The position numbers and the translations under genes were made by a program. From Culex pipiens pallens (taxonomy: Eukaryota; Arthropoda; Insecta; Diptera; Culicidae): a stretch of DNA of 64,000 nucleotides. Below, one piece after another: positions 1 through 11,645 of the stretch. Below the pieces are notes generated by a model that was given only the letters and a program-made list of their open reading frames with translations, did not search any database and was not told the DNA's origin. Location of the stretch: positions 114,987,068-115,051,067 of the forward strand of contig NC_068937.1 in the NCBI RefSeq assembly GCF_016801865.2. Direction: 5' to 3'. Position 1 is the first letter of the stretch. Every line of letters starts with the position of its first letter.

Positions 1-86
1 CACGAAAAAAAGTGAGGTTAAATTTTGTACCAGCCAGCAAAACAAATGGTGTGCTAGTGTGTGTGAGATCGGGCTTAGATAGCTCT
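1..86. mobile_element. Right part of a short inverted-end MITE, cut by the window edge
   Basis: This stretch matches the right two thirds of the complete element at 25173-25294, including the block GTGAGATCGGGCTTAGATA and the terminal AGCTCT. The left end lies outside the window. It has no coding capacity. Confidence 0.75.
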
Positions 87-1241
87 ATAGGCCCCTCGTA
101 CGCAGGGCTTGACGCAGCCATGCGCTGACAACGCATGGACGCAGCCACACACACGGGTCAGTGACAACTGGCAAAGCAGGTCCAGCTGTCAGCCTCTTTC
201 CTCGTGTGACGTTCGGCCGGTTCGGATGCAAGTCCGCACTGGCCATCCTAGGCAGACGATTTCCTAGACGGAATCGGATTCCACACAATTAGGTAACTAG
301 AAAGTTATATATGCATAGGAAGAACTTAATATTAGAAACAACTCAATTTTTTTACATTAGGTAAACAATTTTACAACTGAGAGAGGCAGGTGCGTTTAAC
401 AAATATGAATGAATGAATAAAGAAAGAATAATTCTCATACCCGCCGGCGGCTTGAAGGCAGGTGCGTTTAACAAATATGTTTAAAAAAACAAACAAAGGT
501 TTTATATAGAAGGGATCAAAACCACATGATTTAATTGCAGAATGTTTGAAAGATTATTCATAATAACATAAATAAATTATGACTGGATGTCACATGAAAG
601 AACAACGGTGAGGCAGCAAAATTGACAAATTAAAAAAAAATAATCATTTTTTTTAAACACTTAAATTCAGAAATCTGTATATTAAATAAAAAGTCCATAA
701 TTTAAAATATACAAAAAAACTAATATTTTCAAATTGAGAAACTTTCAAAAAACATAAATCAGATATTTGAGAAATTTAAAAATTCAAATAATTATATCAA
801 AAAATAAAAACAAAATAAAAATCACAACTTCAAAGCTTTAAATTCAAATTATTTAGAAACTAAATATCTCAAAATGTTTAACATTTCAAAAGAATCTTAA
901 TTTCAAAATTCAAAATAAAAAAATAAAGGTTGAAAAAAATCGAAATAAAAAAACCAATGTTTAAATATTTATGAGTTCAGAACACCAACAATTCAAAAGC
1001 TACAGTTGAAAATAATAAGATAGAAAATTAAAGAAATTATAATTCCAAAATTAAGTAAAAATAAAAAATTCTGTAAATCAAAAATTTAAAAACTCAAACA
1101 TAAATAAAATAGAAACAGCCCTAATTTCCAATCTCTAGATCCTCTGAATTTATGTTTCTAACCTAAAATATGACTCCAAAATGTGTGTTTTTATGATTCA
1201 AGATGGCGAAGAATTAAACAATTTGAGAATTTAGGAACTTA
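87..1241. other. AT-rich non-coding stretch with one short direct repeat
   Basis: No gene is visible. The first 200 bases are less AT-rich than the rest but show no splice-bounded reading frame. A 23-bp direct repeat beginning GGCAGGTGCGTTTAAC occurs at 385-407 and 457-479. From about 600 onward the sequence is A/T runs of the AAATTCAAA type. Confidence 0.6.
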
Positions 1242-1295
1242 CAGGTTTGTTACGGGAAAGTCGAAAAAAATCCGCGCCAAATCCGCGCCGACCTA
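1242..1295. repeat. Partial end of the CAGG(T/G)TTGTTACGG family
   Basis: CAGGTTTGTTACGGG followed by repeated ATCCGCGCC motifs repeats the left end of the element that starts at 1470. The homology stops where a CCCGGG-rich element begins (TA at 1294-1295), so this looks like a truncated or interrupted copy. Confidence 0.55.
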
Positions 1296-1421
1296 GTGCG
1301 TCCATCCCGGGAATTCCCGGGGCAAAAATCCCGGGATTTTTCCAAAACCGTGATTTCCCGAATCCCGGGATTTTTAATAATTTGTCCCGGGAATTCCCGC
1401 AATAGAAAAAAAAAAACGATT
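1296..1421. mobile_element. Fragment of a TA-inserted element with CCCGGG palindromes
   Basis: Directly after TA the sequence reads GTGCGTCCATCCCGGGAATT, then repeats CCCGGGATTTTT blocks on both strands. The reverse-oriented end GGGCGTCC...CCCGGG is found at 8697-8785. The palindromes could form strong hairpins. It is non-coding. Confidence 0.5.
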
Positions 1422-1983
1422 TTTTTATTCTGGAAATTCAGACTTGGTTGTGGAAACAGATAACAAGTTCAGGGTTGTTACGGAAAAGTTGAAAAAAAAT
1501 CCGCGCCAGATCCGCGCCGAAGCAAAACCCAATCCGCGCGAAATTCGCGCCATATAAAAAAAGAAATTCGCGACAAACATAGAAGAGAGTAAAATAATGA
1601 CTATTTTTTTAAAACAAAAAAGAATAACTTAGAAAGCATTTGGATCAGTGCCGTTGATCAGTTGTGGATTCAAATCCCACCTGCGCCAACCTTTTTCGCC
1701 ATTTCTGAAAGATTACTAGCAGTTGATGTAACAATTTAAATATCATTGCTTTGAAAACAAATTCAAGAGAAAAGTAAAATTTTAAATTCAAAAACTAAAG
1801 ACCAATAAAATATAAAAACCGCAAAATTTAAAAATCTAATGATGTTGTACTCGATAATTCTCGCCAAAATTTTACTACGGAAAATCGAAAAACGAAATTA
1901 CTATTATTTTCTTTTCTAAAATTTTCTGACTAAAATATGACTCCGAAAATGATCCAAACTAAGAAGATGGCAAAAATGGTGGT

Positions 1984-4900
1984 ATTTAATAATTTAATGA
2001 TTTAATAATTTAATAATTTAATAATTTAATAATTTAATAATTTAATAATTTAATAATTTAATAATTTAATAATTTAATAATTTAATAATTTAATAATTTA
2101 ATAATTTAATAATTTAATAATTTAATAATTTAATAATTTAATAATTTAATAATTTAATAATTTAATAATTTAATAATTTAATAATTTAATAATTTAATAA
2201 TTTAATAATTTAATAATTTAATAATTTAATAATTTAATAATTTAATAATTTAATAATTTAATAATTTAATAATTTAATAATTTAATAATTTAATAATTTA
2301 ATAATTTAATAATTTAATAATTTAATAATTTAATAATTTAAGAATTTAATAATTTAATAATTTAATAATTTAATAATTTAATAATTTAATAATTTAATAA
2401 TTTAATAATTTAATAATTTAATAATTTAATAATTTAATAATTTAATAATTTAATAATTTAATAATTAAATAATTTAATAATTTAATAATTTAATAATTGA
2501 ATAATTGAATAATTTAATAATTTAATAATTTAATAATTTAATAATTTAATAATTTAATAATTTAATAATTTAATAATTTAATAATTTAATAATTTAATAA
2601 TTTAATAATTTAATAATTTAATAATTTAATAATTTAATAATTTAATAATTTAATAATTTAATAATTTAATAATTTAATAATTTAATAATTTAATAATTTA
2701 ATAATTTAATAATTTAATAATTTAATAATTTAATAATTTAATAATTTAATAATTTAATAATTTAATAATTTAATAATTTAATAATTTAATAATTTAATAA
2801 TTTAATAATTTAATAATTTAATAATTTAATAATTTAATAATTTAATAATTTAATAATTTAATAATTTAATAATTTAATAATTTAATAATTTAATAATTTA
2901 ATAATTTAATAATTTAATAATTTAATAATTGAATAATTGAATAATTTAATAATTTAATAATTTAATAATTTAATAATTTAATAATTTAATAATTTAATAA
3001 TTTAATAATTTAATAATTTAATAATTTAATAATTTAATAATTTAATAATTTAATAATTTAATAATTTAATAATTTAATAATTTAATAATTTAATAATTTA
3101 ATAATTTAATAATTTAATAATTTAATAATTTAATAATTTAATAATTTAATAATTTAATAATTTAATAATTTAATAATTTAATAATTTAATAATTTAATAA
3201 TTTAATAATTTAATAATTTAATAATATAATAATTTAATAATTTAATAATTTAATAATTTAATAATTTAATAATTTAATAATTTAATAATTTAATAATTAA
3301 ATAATTTAATAATTTAATAATTTAATAATATAATAATTTAATAATTTAATAATTTAATAATTTAATAATTTAATAATTTAATAATTTAATAATTTAAATA
3401 TTTAATAATTTAATAATTTAATAATTTAATAATTAAATAATTAAATAATTCAATAATTTAATAATTTAATAATTTAATAATTTAATAATTTAATAATTTA
3501 ATAATTTAATAATTTAATAATTTAATAATTTAATAATTTAATAATTTAATAATTTAATAATTTAATAATTTAATAATTTAATAATTTAATAATTTAATAA
3601 TTTAATAATTTAATAATTTAATAATTTAATAATTTAATAATTTAAAAATTTAATAATTTAATAATTTAATAATTTAATAATTTAATAATTTAATAATTTA
3701 ATAATTTCATAATTTCATAATTTCATAATTTAATAATTTAATAATTTAATAATTTAATAATTTAATAATTTAATAATTTAATAATTTAATAATTTAATAA
3801 TTTAATAATTTAATAATTTAATAATTTAATAATTTAATAATTTAATAATTTAATAATTTAATAATTTAATAATTTAATAATTTAATAATTTAATAATTTA
3901 ATAATTTAATAATTTAATAATTTAATAATTTAATAATTTAATAATTTAATAATTTAATAATTTAATAATTTAATAATTTAATAATTTAATAATTTAATAA
4001 TTTAATAATTTAATAATTTAATAATTTAATAATTTAATAATTTAATAATTTAATAATTTAATAATTTAATAATTTAATAATTTAATAATTTAATAATTTA
4101 ATAATTTAATAATTTAATAATTTAATAATTTAATAATTTAATAATTAAATAATTAAATAATTTAATAATTTAATAATTTAATAATATAATAATTTAATAA
4201 TTTAATAATTTAATAATTTAATAATTTAATAATTTAATAATTTAATAATTTAATAATTTAATAATTTAATAATTTAATAATTTAATAATTAAATAATTAA
4301 ATAATTCAATAATTTAATAATTTAATAATTTAATAATTTAATAATTTAATAATTTAATAATTTAATAATTTAATAATTTAATAATTTAATAATTTAAAAA
4401 TTTAATAATTTAATAATTTAATAATTTAATAATTTAATAATTTAATAATTTAATAATTTAATAATTTAATAATTTAATAATTTAATAATTTAATAATTTA
4501 ATAATTTAATAATTTAATAATTTAATAATTTAATAATTTAATAATTTAATAATTTAATAATTTAATAATTTAATAATTTAATAATTTAATAATTTAATAA
4601 TTTAATAATTTAATAATTAAATAATTTAATAATTAAATAATTAAATAATTTAATAATTTAATAATTTAATAATTTAATAATTTAATAATTTAATAATTTA
4701 ATAATTTAATAATTTAATAATTTAATAATTTAATAATTTAAAAATTTAATAATTTAATAATTTAATAATTTAATAATTAAATAATTTAATAATTCAATAA
4801 TTTAATAATTTAATAATTTAATAATTTAATAATTTAATAATTTAATAATTTAATAATTTAATAATTTAATAATTTAATAATTTAATAATTTAATAATTTA

Positions 4901-5738
4901 ATAATTTAATAATTTAATAATTTAATAATTTAATAATTTAATAATTTAATAATTTAATAATTTAATAATTTAATAATTTAATAATTTAATAATTTAATAA
5001 TTTAATAATTTAATAATTTAATAATTTAATAATTTAATAATTTAATAATTTAATAATTTAATAATTTAATAATTTAATAATTAAATAATTTAATAATTAA
5101 ATAATTAAATAATTTAATAATTTAATAATTTAATAATATAATAATTTAATAATTTAATAATTTAATAATTTAATAATTTAATAATTTAATAATTTAATAA
5201 TTTAATAATTTAATAATTTAATAATTTAATAATTTAATAATTTAATAATTAAATAATTCAATAATTTAATAATTTAATAATTTAATAATTTAATAATTTA
5301 ATAATTTAATAATTTAATAATTTAATAATTTAATAATTTAATAATTTAATAATTTAATAATTTAATAATTTAATAATTTAATAATTTAATAATTTAATAA
5401 TTTAATAATTTAATAATTTAATAATTTAATAATTTAATAATTTAATAATTTAATAATTTAATAATTTAATAATTTAATAATTTAATAATTTAATAATTTA
5501 ATAATTTAATAATTTAATAATTTAATAATTTAATAATTTAATAATTTAATAATTTAATAATTTAATAATTTAATAATTTAATAATTTAATAATTTAATAA
5601 TTTAATAATTTAATAATTTAATAATTTAATAATTTAATAATTTAATAATTTAATAATTTAATAATTTAATAATTTAATAATTTAATAATTTAATAATTTA
5701 AAAGTTTAATAATTTAATAATTCAATAATTTAATAATT
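1984..5738. repeat. Giant 8-bp satellite (ATAATTTA)n, about 469 units
   Basis: An almost pure array of the 8-mer ATAATTTA runs for about 3,755 bp in constant phase. Rare variant units are ATAATTGA, ATAATTAA, ATAATTCA, ATAATATA, ATAATTTC and AAAATTTA. They recur in ordered blocks at fixed distances (432, 464, 856 and 952 bp, all multiples of 8), so parts of the array were copied as larger blocks. Base composition is essentially 100 percent A+T. Expansion by unequal exchange or replication slippage is inferred. It could act as a DNA-unwinding or matrix-attachment region, but nothing here proves that. Confidence 0.97.
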
Positions 5739-6403
5739 ACAGAATTTAGGTACATTCTTAAAAAATTAAGGATTTAAAGAATTAAAAAAATATTGCTTCC
5801 AATGTTTTTTTTTTCGTAATTTTTCAATAAGCTAGTTCGTCTTTCTTTTTGCGTTTTTGAGTCTGTAAGTTTTGGCCATTTCTAATTATGAATTCTATTC
5901 TTTGTATATTTGAATATGTAAATTCTGAAATTTTCAAATTGTTGAACTTCAGATTTCTATTTTTTTAATTTTAAAATTATGTTTCGCTTTTAGACGGAAA
6001 TATAAATTTTAGATTAAAAAAAATTAAAAAAAACTAAAAAGTTTCATAGCTTAAAATTTTTCAAATGCTGTAATTTTGGAATTTTGTAATTTTGATTTTA
6101 ATAAACTGGTTATTTATATGATCTCTCAATATTTATTGTTTGTTATATTTAAAAAAATGCATTGGAACCTTTGGCAGCCTGTACTGAGCTTAAAAAAAAA
6201 ATTCTAAGTGTTAAATCCGATCCGGAACATACCTTAACAATCATTTATGTTCATCCTTACGTTTATATTTTTGAAAAAAGTTTAAAATATGATTATGAAG
6301 ATAAAAAATTGAATGTATCCTGTGAATAATAATATAAAAATATTTAAACCACGTAAGCAAATGTTTAAAAAATAATGTAAAATTTATATAAGATATTACG
6401 ATA
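5739..6403. other. AT-rich non-coding stretch
   Basis: Simple A/T-rich sequence follows the satellite. I see no splice-bounded frame, tRNA-like head or inverted end. Confidence 0.6.
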
Positions 6404-6408
6404 CATTG

Positions 6409-7423
6409 CACAGTGGGAGAAATGGAACCCAAAATCGGACTTAATTGAACGCGGCTGGTTCCCTGTTATGAATAATAGTGTTTCTTATGTAAAAAAATCC
6501 GGGGAATCGATTGGTGATGGTTTCATCCACCGCACGAAACGGCAAAGGGTCCATTTTGCCCCAATTCCCAATTTTTTAACATTTTTTCTTGAAAATCGGT
6601 CTGTATTTAGAGCGGAGGCTTTATGCGGCCTTCCAAAATGCACTTAACTTATGTGAAAATGTCCCAGGAATCCAGTAAAAATAACCACTTGCACCGCAAA
6701 AATCATCTAGGGTCCATTTAACCCCAATTCCGCTATAAAAGCATTTTTGGCCGTTTTCAAATGTTAGGTCAGATTTTAAAAATCTGAAAATATTTTTATC
6801 GTAAAGATCAGACAATTTTACATAAGAATGACGATTTGCACTTGATAGTTTGACACATTTATGTTGATCAAAATAAAAATTATGTAAAAGGCAGTTTATG
6901 CTGCGTTTGAGAAAATTGGCCCAAAACTAATTCTTCAATCTTTTTATTTAGTTTAATTTCTATATCAACATAAATGTGTCAAACTATCAAGTGCAAATCG
7001 TCATTCTTATGTAAAATTGTCTGATCTTTACGATAAAAATATTTTCAGATTTTTAAAATCTGACCTAACATTTGAAAACGGCCAAAAATGCTTTTATAGC
7101 GGAATTGGGGTTAAATGGACCCTAGATGATTTTTGCGGTGCAAGTGGTTATTTTTACTGGATTCCTGGGACATTTTCACATAAGTTAAGTGCATTTTGGA
7201 AGGCCGCATAAAGCCTCCGCTCTAAATACAGACCGATTTTCAAGAAAAAATGTTAAAAAATGGGGAATTGGGGCAAAATGGACCCTTTGCCGTTTCGTGC
7301 GGTGGATGAAACCATCACCAATCGATTCCCCGGATTTTTTTACATAAGAAACACTATTTTTCATAACAGGGAACCAGCCGCGTTCAATTAAGTCCGATTT
7401 TGGGTTCCATTTCGCCCACTGTG
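6409..7423. mobile_element. Foldback element with CACAGTGGG ends, 5-bp target duplication
   Basis: Two near-identical 460-bp arms (6409-6868 and 6964-7423) face each other around a 95-bp spacer. The outer ends read CACAGTGGG and CCCACTGTG. CATTG flanks both sides (6404-6408 and 7424-7428). The same 64-codon frame therefore appears on both strands, a mirror effect rather than a gene. CACAGTG equals the vertebrate recombination-signal heptamer, and Transib elements begin CACWATGG with 5-bp duplications, so a Transib-like non-autonomous element is plausible. No transposase is encoded. Confidence 0.8.
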
Positions 7424-7645
7424 CATTGTTTTAAAAATAAACGCGCCTTGAAGATTATTTCGAAGTTTCGTATTTTGTATTTTTACAATCAATAATTTTC
7501 AGAAGAAAATTTACTTCATTACTTCTTAGAAATTGATGTTTTTGCACTCAACGAAAAAGATTCAATTTATTGAATTGGTAATAATATTTTTTATAACTTG
7601 AAAGAAATTATATCGTTCTCAATTATTTTATTTATTAAAATTGCT

Positions 7646-7752
7646 ATCCGCGCGAAATCCGCGCCTGAACAAAATTTGCCAGCAAATTCGCGCCAGATCC
7701 GGGCGATACGCGCCATCCGCGCCATCCGCGCGATCCGCGCCGTCCGTAACAA
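7646..7752. repeat. Subterminal cluster of (A)TCCGCGCC motifs
   Basis: About ten short CG-rich motifs (CCGCGCC, ATCCGCGCGA, TTCGCGCC) stand in otherwise AT-rich DNA just inside the right end of the 1470-7757 element. They mirror the cluster at 1500-1560. Such clusters often bind transposase. They also create a repetitive IRAIRAIRA-type frame that is not a protein. Confidence 0.6.
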
Positions 7753-8270
7753 CCCTGCAAGTTTATTACTTAGTAATCGATAAGAATTTTAAAGCATTAA
7801 AATTTTTACTCTGCATATATCAGCATTCATTTGGCTTATTAGGGAAAATTGTTAAAATTTTGAATATTTTCTATTTAATTCTATTTTATTCACGTATTTA
7901 ACGTATATTTATGATTTTGAATTTGAAAAAAAAATATAACAATATTTTTCATCGAATTAAGGAAGCTGTTGATGCATTTTTTTCCATAATGTTTTGATTG
8001 ACTTCATTAAAACAGGAACAGAACAATCAGTACACCGATTTCCAAATTTATTTCTTTAAAATGTCCTGTAACTATTCTGAGTTTAGTGTCGATTTTCCCC
8101 AGCTGGCAGAAGTAACTCAAAGATATCTTTTTAAATACATTTGAAATAAAACATGAAATTTAATCTAAAATTTGCATTAACCGGTATTATTTTATTTGTT
8201 TCTGCTTCTAGTTTTTTTTTTATTAAATTTTCAAAGAATTTTTTCTGGCTTTTCTAGTCATTTCATATAT

Positions 8271-8352
8271 TTTCTTTTTACAAATCTATTTCTTTTATTT
8301 ATTTTTGTATATCTACAAAAATAAATAAAAGAAATAGATTTACAAAAAGAAA
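8271..8352. repeat. Near-perfect 39-bp-arm hairpin
   Basis: Arms 8271-8309 and 8314-8352 are complementary except at two positions, with a 4-base loop (TATC). The core of the right arm is AATAAATAAAAGAAATAG. There is no target duplication and no coding. It could be a small palindromic insertion or a hairpin-forming replication-slippage product. Confidence 0.8.
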
Positions 8353-8379
8353 TTCAAATTCAATTTGATTCACAATGTA

Positions 8380-8490
8380 CCGTCATCAGGGGTGACATTA
8401 GGTCTAGGGGTGAGATTGGGTCATACAAAATAGCTGAAGTTTGTATGACCCCATCTCACCCCCCAAACCCAATGTCACACCTAATGACGG
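8380..8490. mobile_element. Small TA-inserted palindromic MITE
   Basis: CCGTCATCAGGGGTGACATT and its imperfect complement form 50-bp arms, flanked by TA at 8378-8379 and 8491-8492. The core GTGAGATTGGGTCATACAAA recurs at 54781-54872. The TA duplication points to mobilisation by a Tc1/mariner-type transposase. Confidence 0.8.
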
Positions 8491-8696
8491 TATTTAAAAT
8501 TGTGGTTATTTTATAATCCATAATGTTATGTACATAAAAAAAATTAAAATTCCTTTTAAACTATCTAATAATTGCTGTCCTTGTTTCGATTGAAGTGTTA
8601 ATTATCATCAATTATTATTATTGAGCTTATTCTATAATTTTAAGCTTGAGAACATAATCAATATAATGAAAACATAGATTTTATGACTGTTTCAAA

Positions 8697-8860
8697 CATT
8701 TCCCGGGATCCCGGGAATTCCCGGGATTTAAAAAATATTTTTCCCGTTTCCCGGGAAATTCAAAACCCGGGAAAATTGGACGCCCTACGCCGACCCAAAA
8801 CTCAATATGCGCGAAATCCGAGCCATATAAAAAAAATCGCGACCAACATTCAAGAAATAT
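8697..8860. repeat. CCCGGG element end joined to a ATCCGCGCC-family fragment
   Basis: 8697-8785 repeats the CCCGGGAATTCCCGGG palindrome family and ends GGACGCCC next to TA. 8786-8860 (CGCCGACCCAAAACTCAATA and on) matches 1516-1590 near the left end of the large element. The junction resembles a TE inserted into an older copy of another. Confidence 0.5.
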
Positions 8861-8879
8861 TGTTTCTAAAAAAAATAAT

Positions 8880-9488
8880 TGGGGAGAGTGGGGAGACTTG
8901 ATCCCCGGGGACACTTGATCCCAAGCCTGTATCTCGTCAGCATGTGGGTAACATAATTAGCTTTGTTCTAGCACCAACCAAAAAAGAAAACCAATTGAGG
9001 AGCACAAGAACAAAAAGGCCGAAATTCATACATAATTTGATACATCTCATGTTTCTGATGTTTATTACTTTTATGTCAATTGGGTCCTAAAATAAAGCTT
9101 AGATTGCTGATATTATTGTTTATAGCGATAAAGCTTATTTTTCTGAGTAAAATGACCCTTTGTACGACCACAAAGAGTTTAAAATGGATTTTTAAATCAA
9201 TTTCGAAAAATTAACCTCGCGGTACTTCTTGACAGAAAAGCTCCTACTTGACAGCTCGTTCCAAGGGGACCATAGTTGATCCATCGAAAAAATGTTGTCT
9301 TGTCAAAAAAAAAATTGCATTAAAATGAAAAAAAGTGATCAGAAATGGTTTTTAATCGTGTTTTTTACCGTTGTACATAAAAATTTACATAGGGCTTTAG
9401 TACCCAATTGTTTGAACGAATCATTTATCAATAGTTAATTATAATAATAATAATTTTGTATTCAACGCATAATTGCGGGAGCAAGTAT
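8880..9488. other. Repeat-derived non-coding stretch
   Basis: It contains the palindromic GACTTGATCCCCGGGGACAC at 8895-8915. It also has a block (AAGAAAACCAATTGAGGAGC, about 8980-9025) repeated near 16010-16055. No gene is seen. Confidence 0.5.
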
Positions 9489-9585
9489 CGAGCGTAGCAA
9501 GAGAAAAAAATGAGAGAGCGCGCAAGCCATAGTATTACTAATCTGTCTTGCGCGCTCTCTCGTTTCTCTTCTCTCGCTATGCTCG
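9489..9585. repeat. Imperfect hairpin rich in GAGAGCGCGCAAG
   Basis: The arm at 9489-9526, ending GAGAGAGCGCGCAAG, is complementary to CTTGCGCGCTCTCTC in 9547-9585, with about 20 bases between them. It lies just upstream of a candidate exon, so it could be a 5' flanking element or a small foldback repeat. Confidence 0.6.
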
Positions 9586-9753
9586 TTACCTGCACTCGTT
9601 GCAGGCAGGCGCAGCCGCACAGGCAAAAACAGTCTGAAGTGAAACGTTTGTGTGGCTGGTCGTTGTTTAAGTTTTGTGCGCAGGTATAATTCTAAAACAA
9701 ATCATTTGATTTACCGGATACTTTGTTTACATTTTTCTTGTTGATCATTTCAG

Positions 9754-9904
9754 CGCCGTGGAGAACTTGAAACAACGGAACAGCTGGTGCTGGAGGATTC
9801 GATCGCAATCAAACGAGATCTTGGCGGCAACCGACCGACAAAACAAAATCGAAGCGAACGCACGATTGGCATTAATCAAGGAAATTATTCGAATCATCAG
9901 ATAA
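9754..9904 (+). CDS. Candidate terminal coding exon, 49 codons, unknown protein
   Basis: A strong acceptor (TTGATCATTTCAG) precedes an open frame that starts AVENLKQRNSW and ends IKEIIRIIR, then TAA. The second half is rich in charged, Leu and Ile residues and looks helical (ILAATDRQNKIEANARLAL). Insect MADF/Myb-like DNA-binding proteins often end in such a helix, but I cannot assign a family. A second weak intron (donor near 9905, acceptor after a T-run at 9967) may lie in the 3' UTR. I found no matching upstream exon, so this may be the end of a gene lying to the left or a decayed copy. Confidence 0.35.
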
Positions 9905-10196
9905 GTACATGATATTTGAATGTTACATTCTACTAGATACTTTGTGATTTTTTTTCTTTTTTTTCAGGTTTGGACAAATTGATTGTAGCCGTATGAATGT
10001 CCTATGTCACAAAAGTTTTTGCATAAACATTGGACAGTTATACAAAAACGGACAGGGCAAAAAAAACCGAAAAGCTACGATATCTTACATATTGTAGGAA
10101 ACATCGGTAGACAAGCTACTACAAAATGAGTATATGTCGAGCCACAAAATATATGCGCCAGCATTCTCGCGCCAGTATTCGAAGCTCAACTTGACA

Positions 10197-11039
10197 ACTT
10201 GGCGACAAAGCGTCGAAAATCGATGCAGTGTGATGTTTTTTTGCGATTTTTCCGATTAAAATTCATGCTGAATCGACATATTTACGAAGATGGAAATGAC
10301 GTCCAGCCTTAAAGTAAAACCTATACCTTTCTTTAGTAAGAAAGGCAAAACGTAAATCGTTCTAAAAATTGATGTCAAATTTATTTCAGATGCTCACTCA
10401 TGGTCTGTACTATGAATGTAGAAAGAAATTTCGAATAAAATCGGAAACGAAAAATGTTGGCGAAGGTCACCAGGTGGGCTTTTACCTTTTTTTAGGGATT
10501 TTTTTTTGTTTATGGTAGGTTAATCAAACGGCTCCAACTCGAGAACCAAATTATGAATCGGGATGAAAATTTGGGAGGTTGTAGAGCTCGAAAAATGCAA
10601 TTTTTGAGATAAATAAAAGATATGAAAATGAAAAAAGTTGACCATACTTTCATTTGAAAACTGTGTATTTAGTTGAAAAGTCTGGCCACATCCGAAAACA
10701 GATGGATATTTCGAAATCTGCGCGGCAACTCGCCCAGCATTTAGAAGAATCGAAATCGGATATATGGGAGCTGAGAACGGCGCCACACAAAATTTTGCAA
10801 AATTTTACCACATACGAACATCACTCGACTTCCACGGAATTTATTTTCTCAAAATTCGAGGGTTGGAGATAGGCGAGTTCTGTCAAGGTGAATCGATAGA
10901 GCGTCACAAATCGATGCAGTGTGATTTTTTGACGATTTTTCCGATGAACATTCATGCTGAATCGTAATATTGTCGAAGATGAAAATGACGTCCAGCCATA
11001 AAGTAAAACCTATACCTTTCTTTAGTAAGAAAGGCAAAA
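10197..11039. repeat. Two diverged copies of a ~150-bp module
   Basis: 10197-10347 and 10886-11039 align throughout. Shared blocks include AATCGATGCAGTGTGAT and GACGTCCAGCC, and both end in ACCTTTCTTTAGTAAGAAAG, a small palindrome. The related CCTTTCTTACAAAAGAAAGG occurs at 44795 and 58350. The module probably derives from one TE or LINE 3' region. The stretch between the copies has no gene I recognise. Confidence 0.65.
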
Positions 11040-11563
11040 AGTAGTACATTTGTATGATAAACTTTAATTTACCATCTGAAAACTATTTCTGAATTAGTAA
11101 AACTGGGAAAAAATGTAGGATAAACCTTAAATAACCATATGAAAACTATTTCCAAAATAGTAGCGCTAGGTAAAAATTGCAAGAAAAACCCTAAAAAACC
11201 ATTTACAAACCATTTCTAAAAAAGTAGACTCAAGGTTAAAAATTATAAGAAAAACCTTAAAGTACTATTTCAAAACCATTTCTCAAACATTAAAAACAGG
11301 GTCGCTTTTTCGCGAAAATTGACTTTATTTTTACCATTACACAAATGGTAATTTGACGAAACGTTGTTCGAGGATTTTTAAGGTTACCGTTGCTAACCAC
11401 CCTCATCTCAGATGGTCGAACTTTATGAAAACTGGTAGGGTACCATTTCCGAAATGGTATTTTAAAGGTTTTCCTACCATTTTTCAAATAGTGGTTACGA
11501 TCTCTGAAATGGTGAGTAAACCATTTAACAAAAAGTTTTTTTAAGGTTCTCGTTTATGCGGGC
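11040..11563. mobile_element. MITE-like element with many ACCATTT/AAATGGT palindromes
   Basis: The sequence repeats ACCATTT and its complement about a dozen times. It ends with TTTAAGGTTCTCGTTTATGC, the same right end as the element at 15360-16135. The left end is not clear. It is non-coding; frames seen on both strands mirror each other. Confidence 0.5.
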
Positions 11564-11645
11564 CATTGCATATGCAATCAAAGACAAGAGTTCAGGAGTT
11601 ATGGAAGACCACTGCATTATAAGTGATTTTGCTTAGGACACTTAC

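Larger units (their letters stand above)
1470..7757. mobile_element. Candidate 6.3-kb inverted-end element containing the giant array
   Basis: The left end is CAGGGTTGTTACGGA and the right end is CCGTAACAACCCTG, an inverted match. CAAGTT flanks both sides (1464-1469 and 7758-7763) as a possible 6-bp target duplication. Subterminal clusters of TCCGCGCC occur just inside both ends (1500-1560 and 7650-7750), as in many DNA transposons. The interior holds the 8-bp satellite and a foldback element and encodes no transposase. The superfamily is unknown. Chance pairing of two independent solo ends is the main alternative. Confidence 0.5.

Noticed and set aside
7017..7211. 64-codon frame MSDLYDKNIFRF on the plus strand, repeated on the minus strand at 6621-6815
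   Set aside because: It is the mirror product of the foldback arms; there is no promoter, no splice sites, and equal status on both strands.
7598..7783. Frame with IRAIRAIRAIRA repeats
   Set aside because: It is a translation of the subterminal CCGCGCC motif cluster; no gene features.
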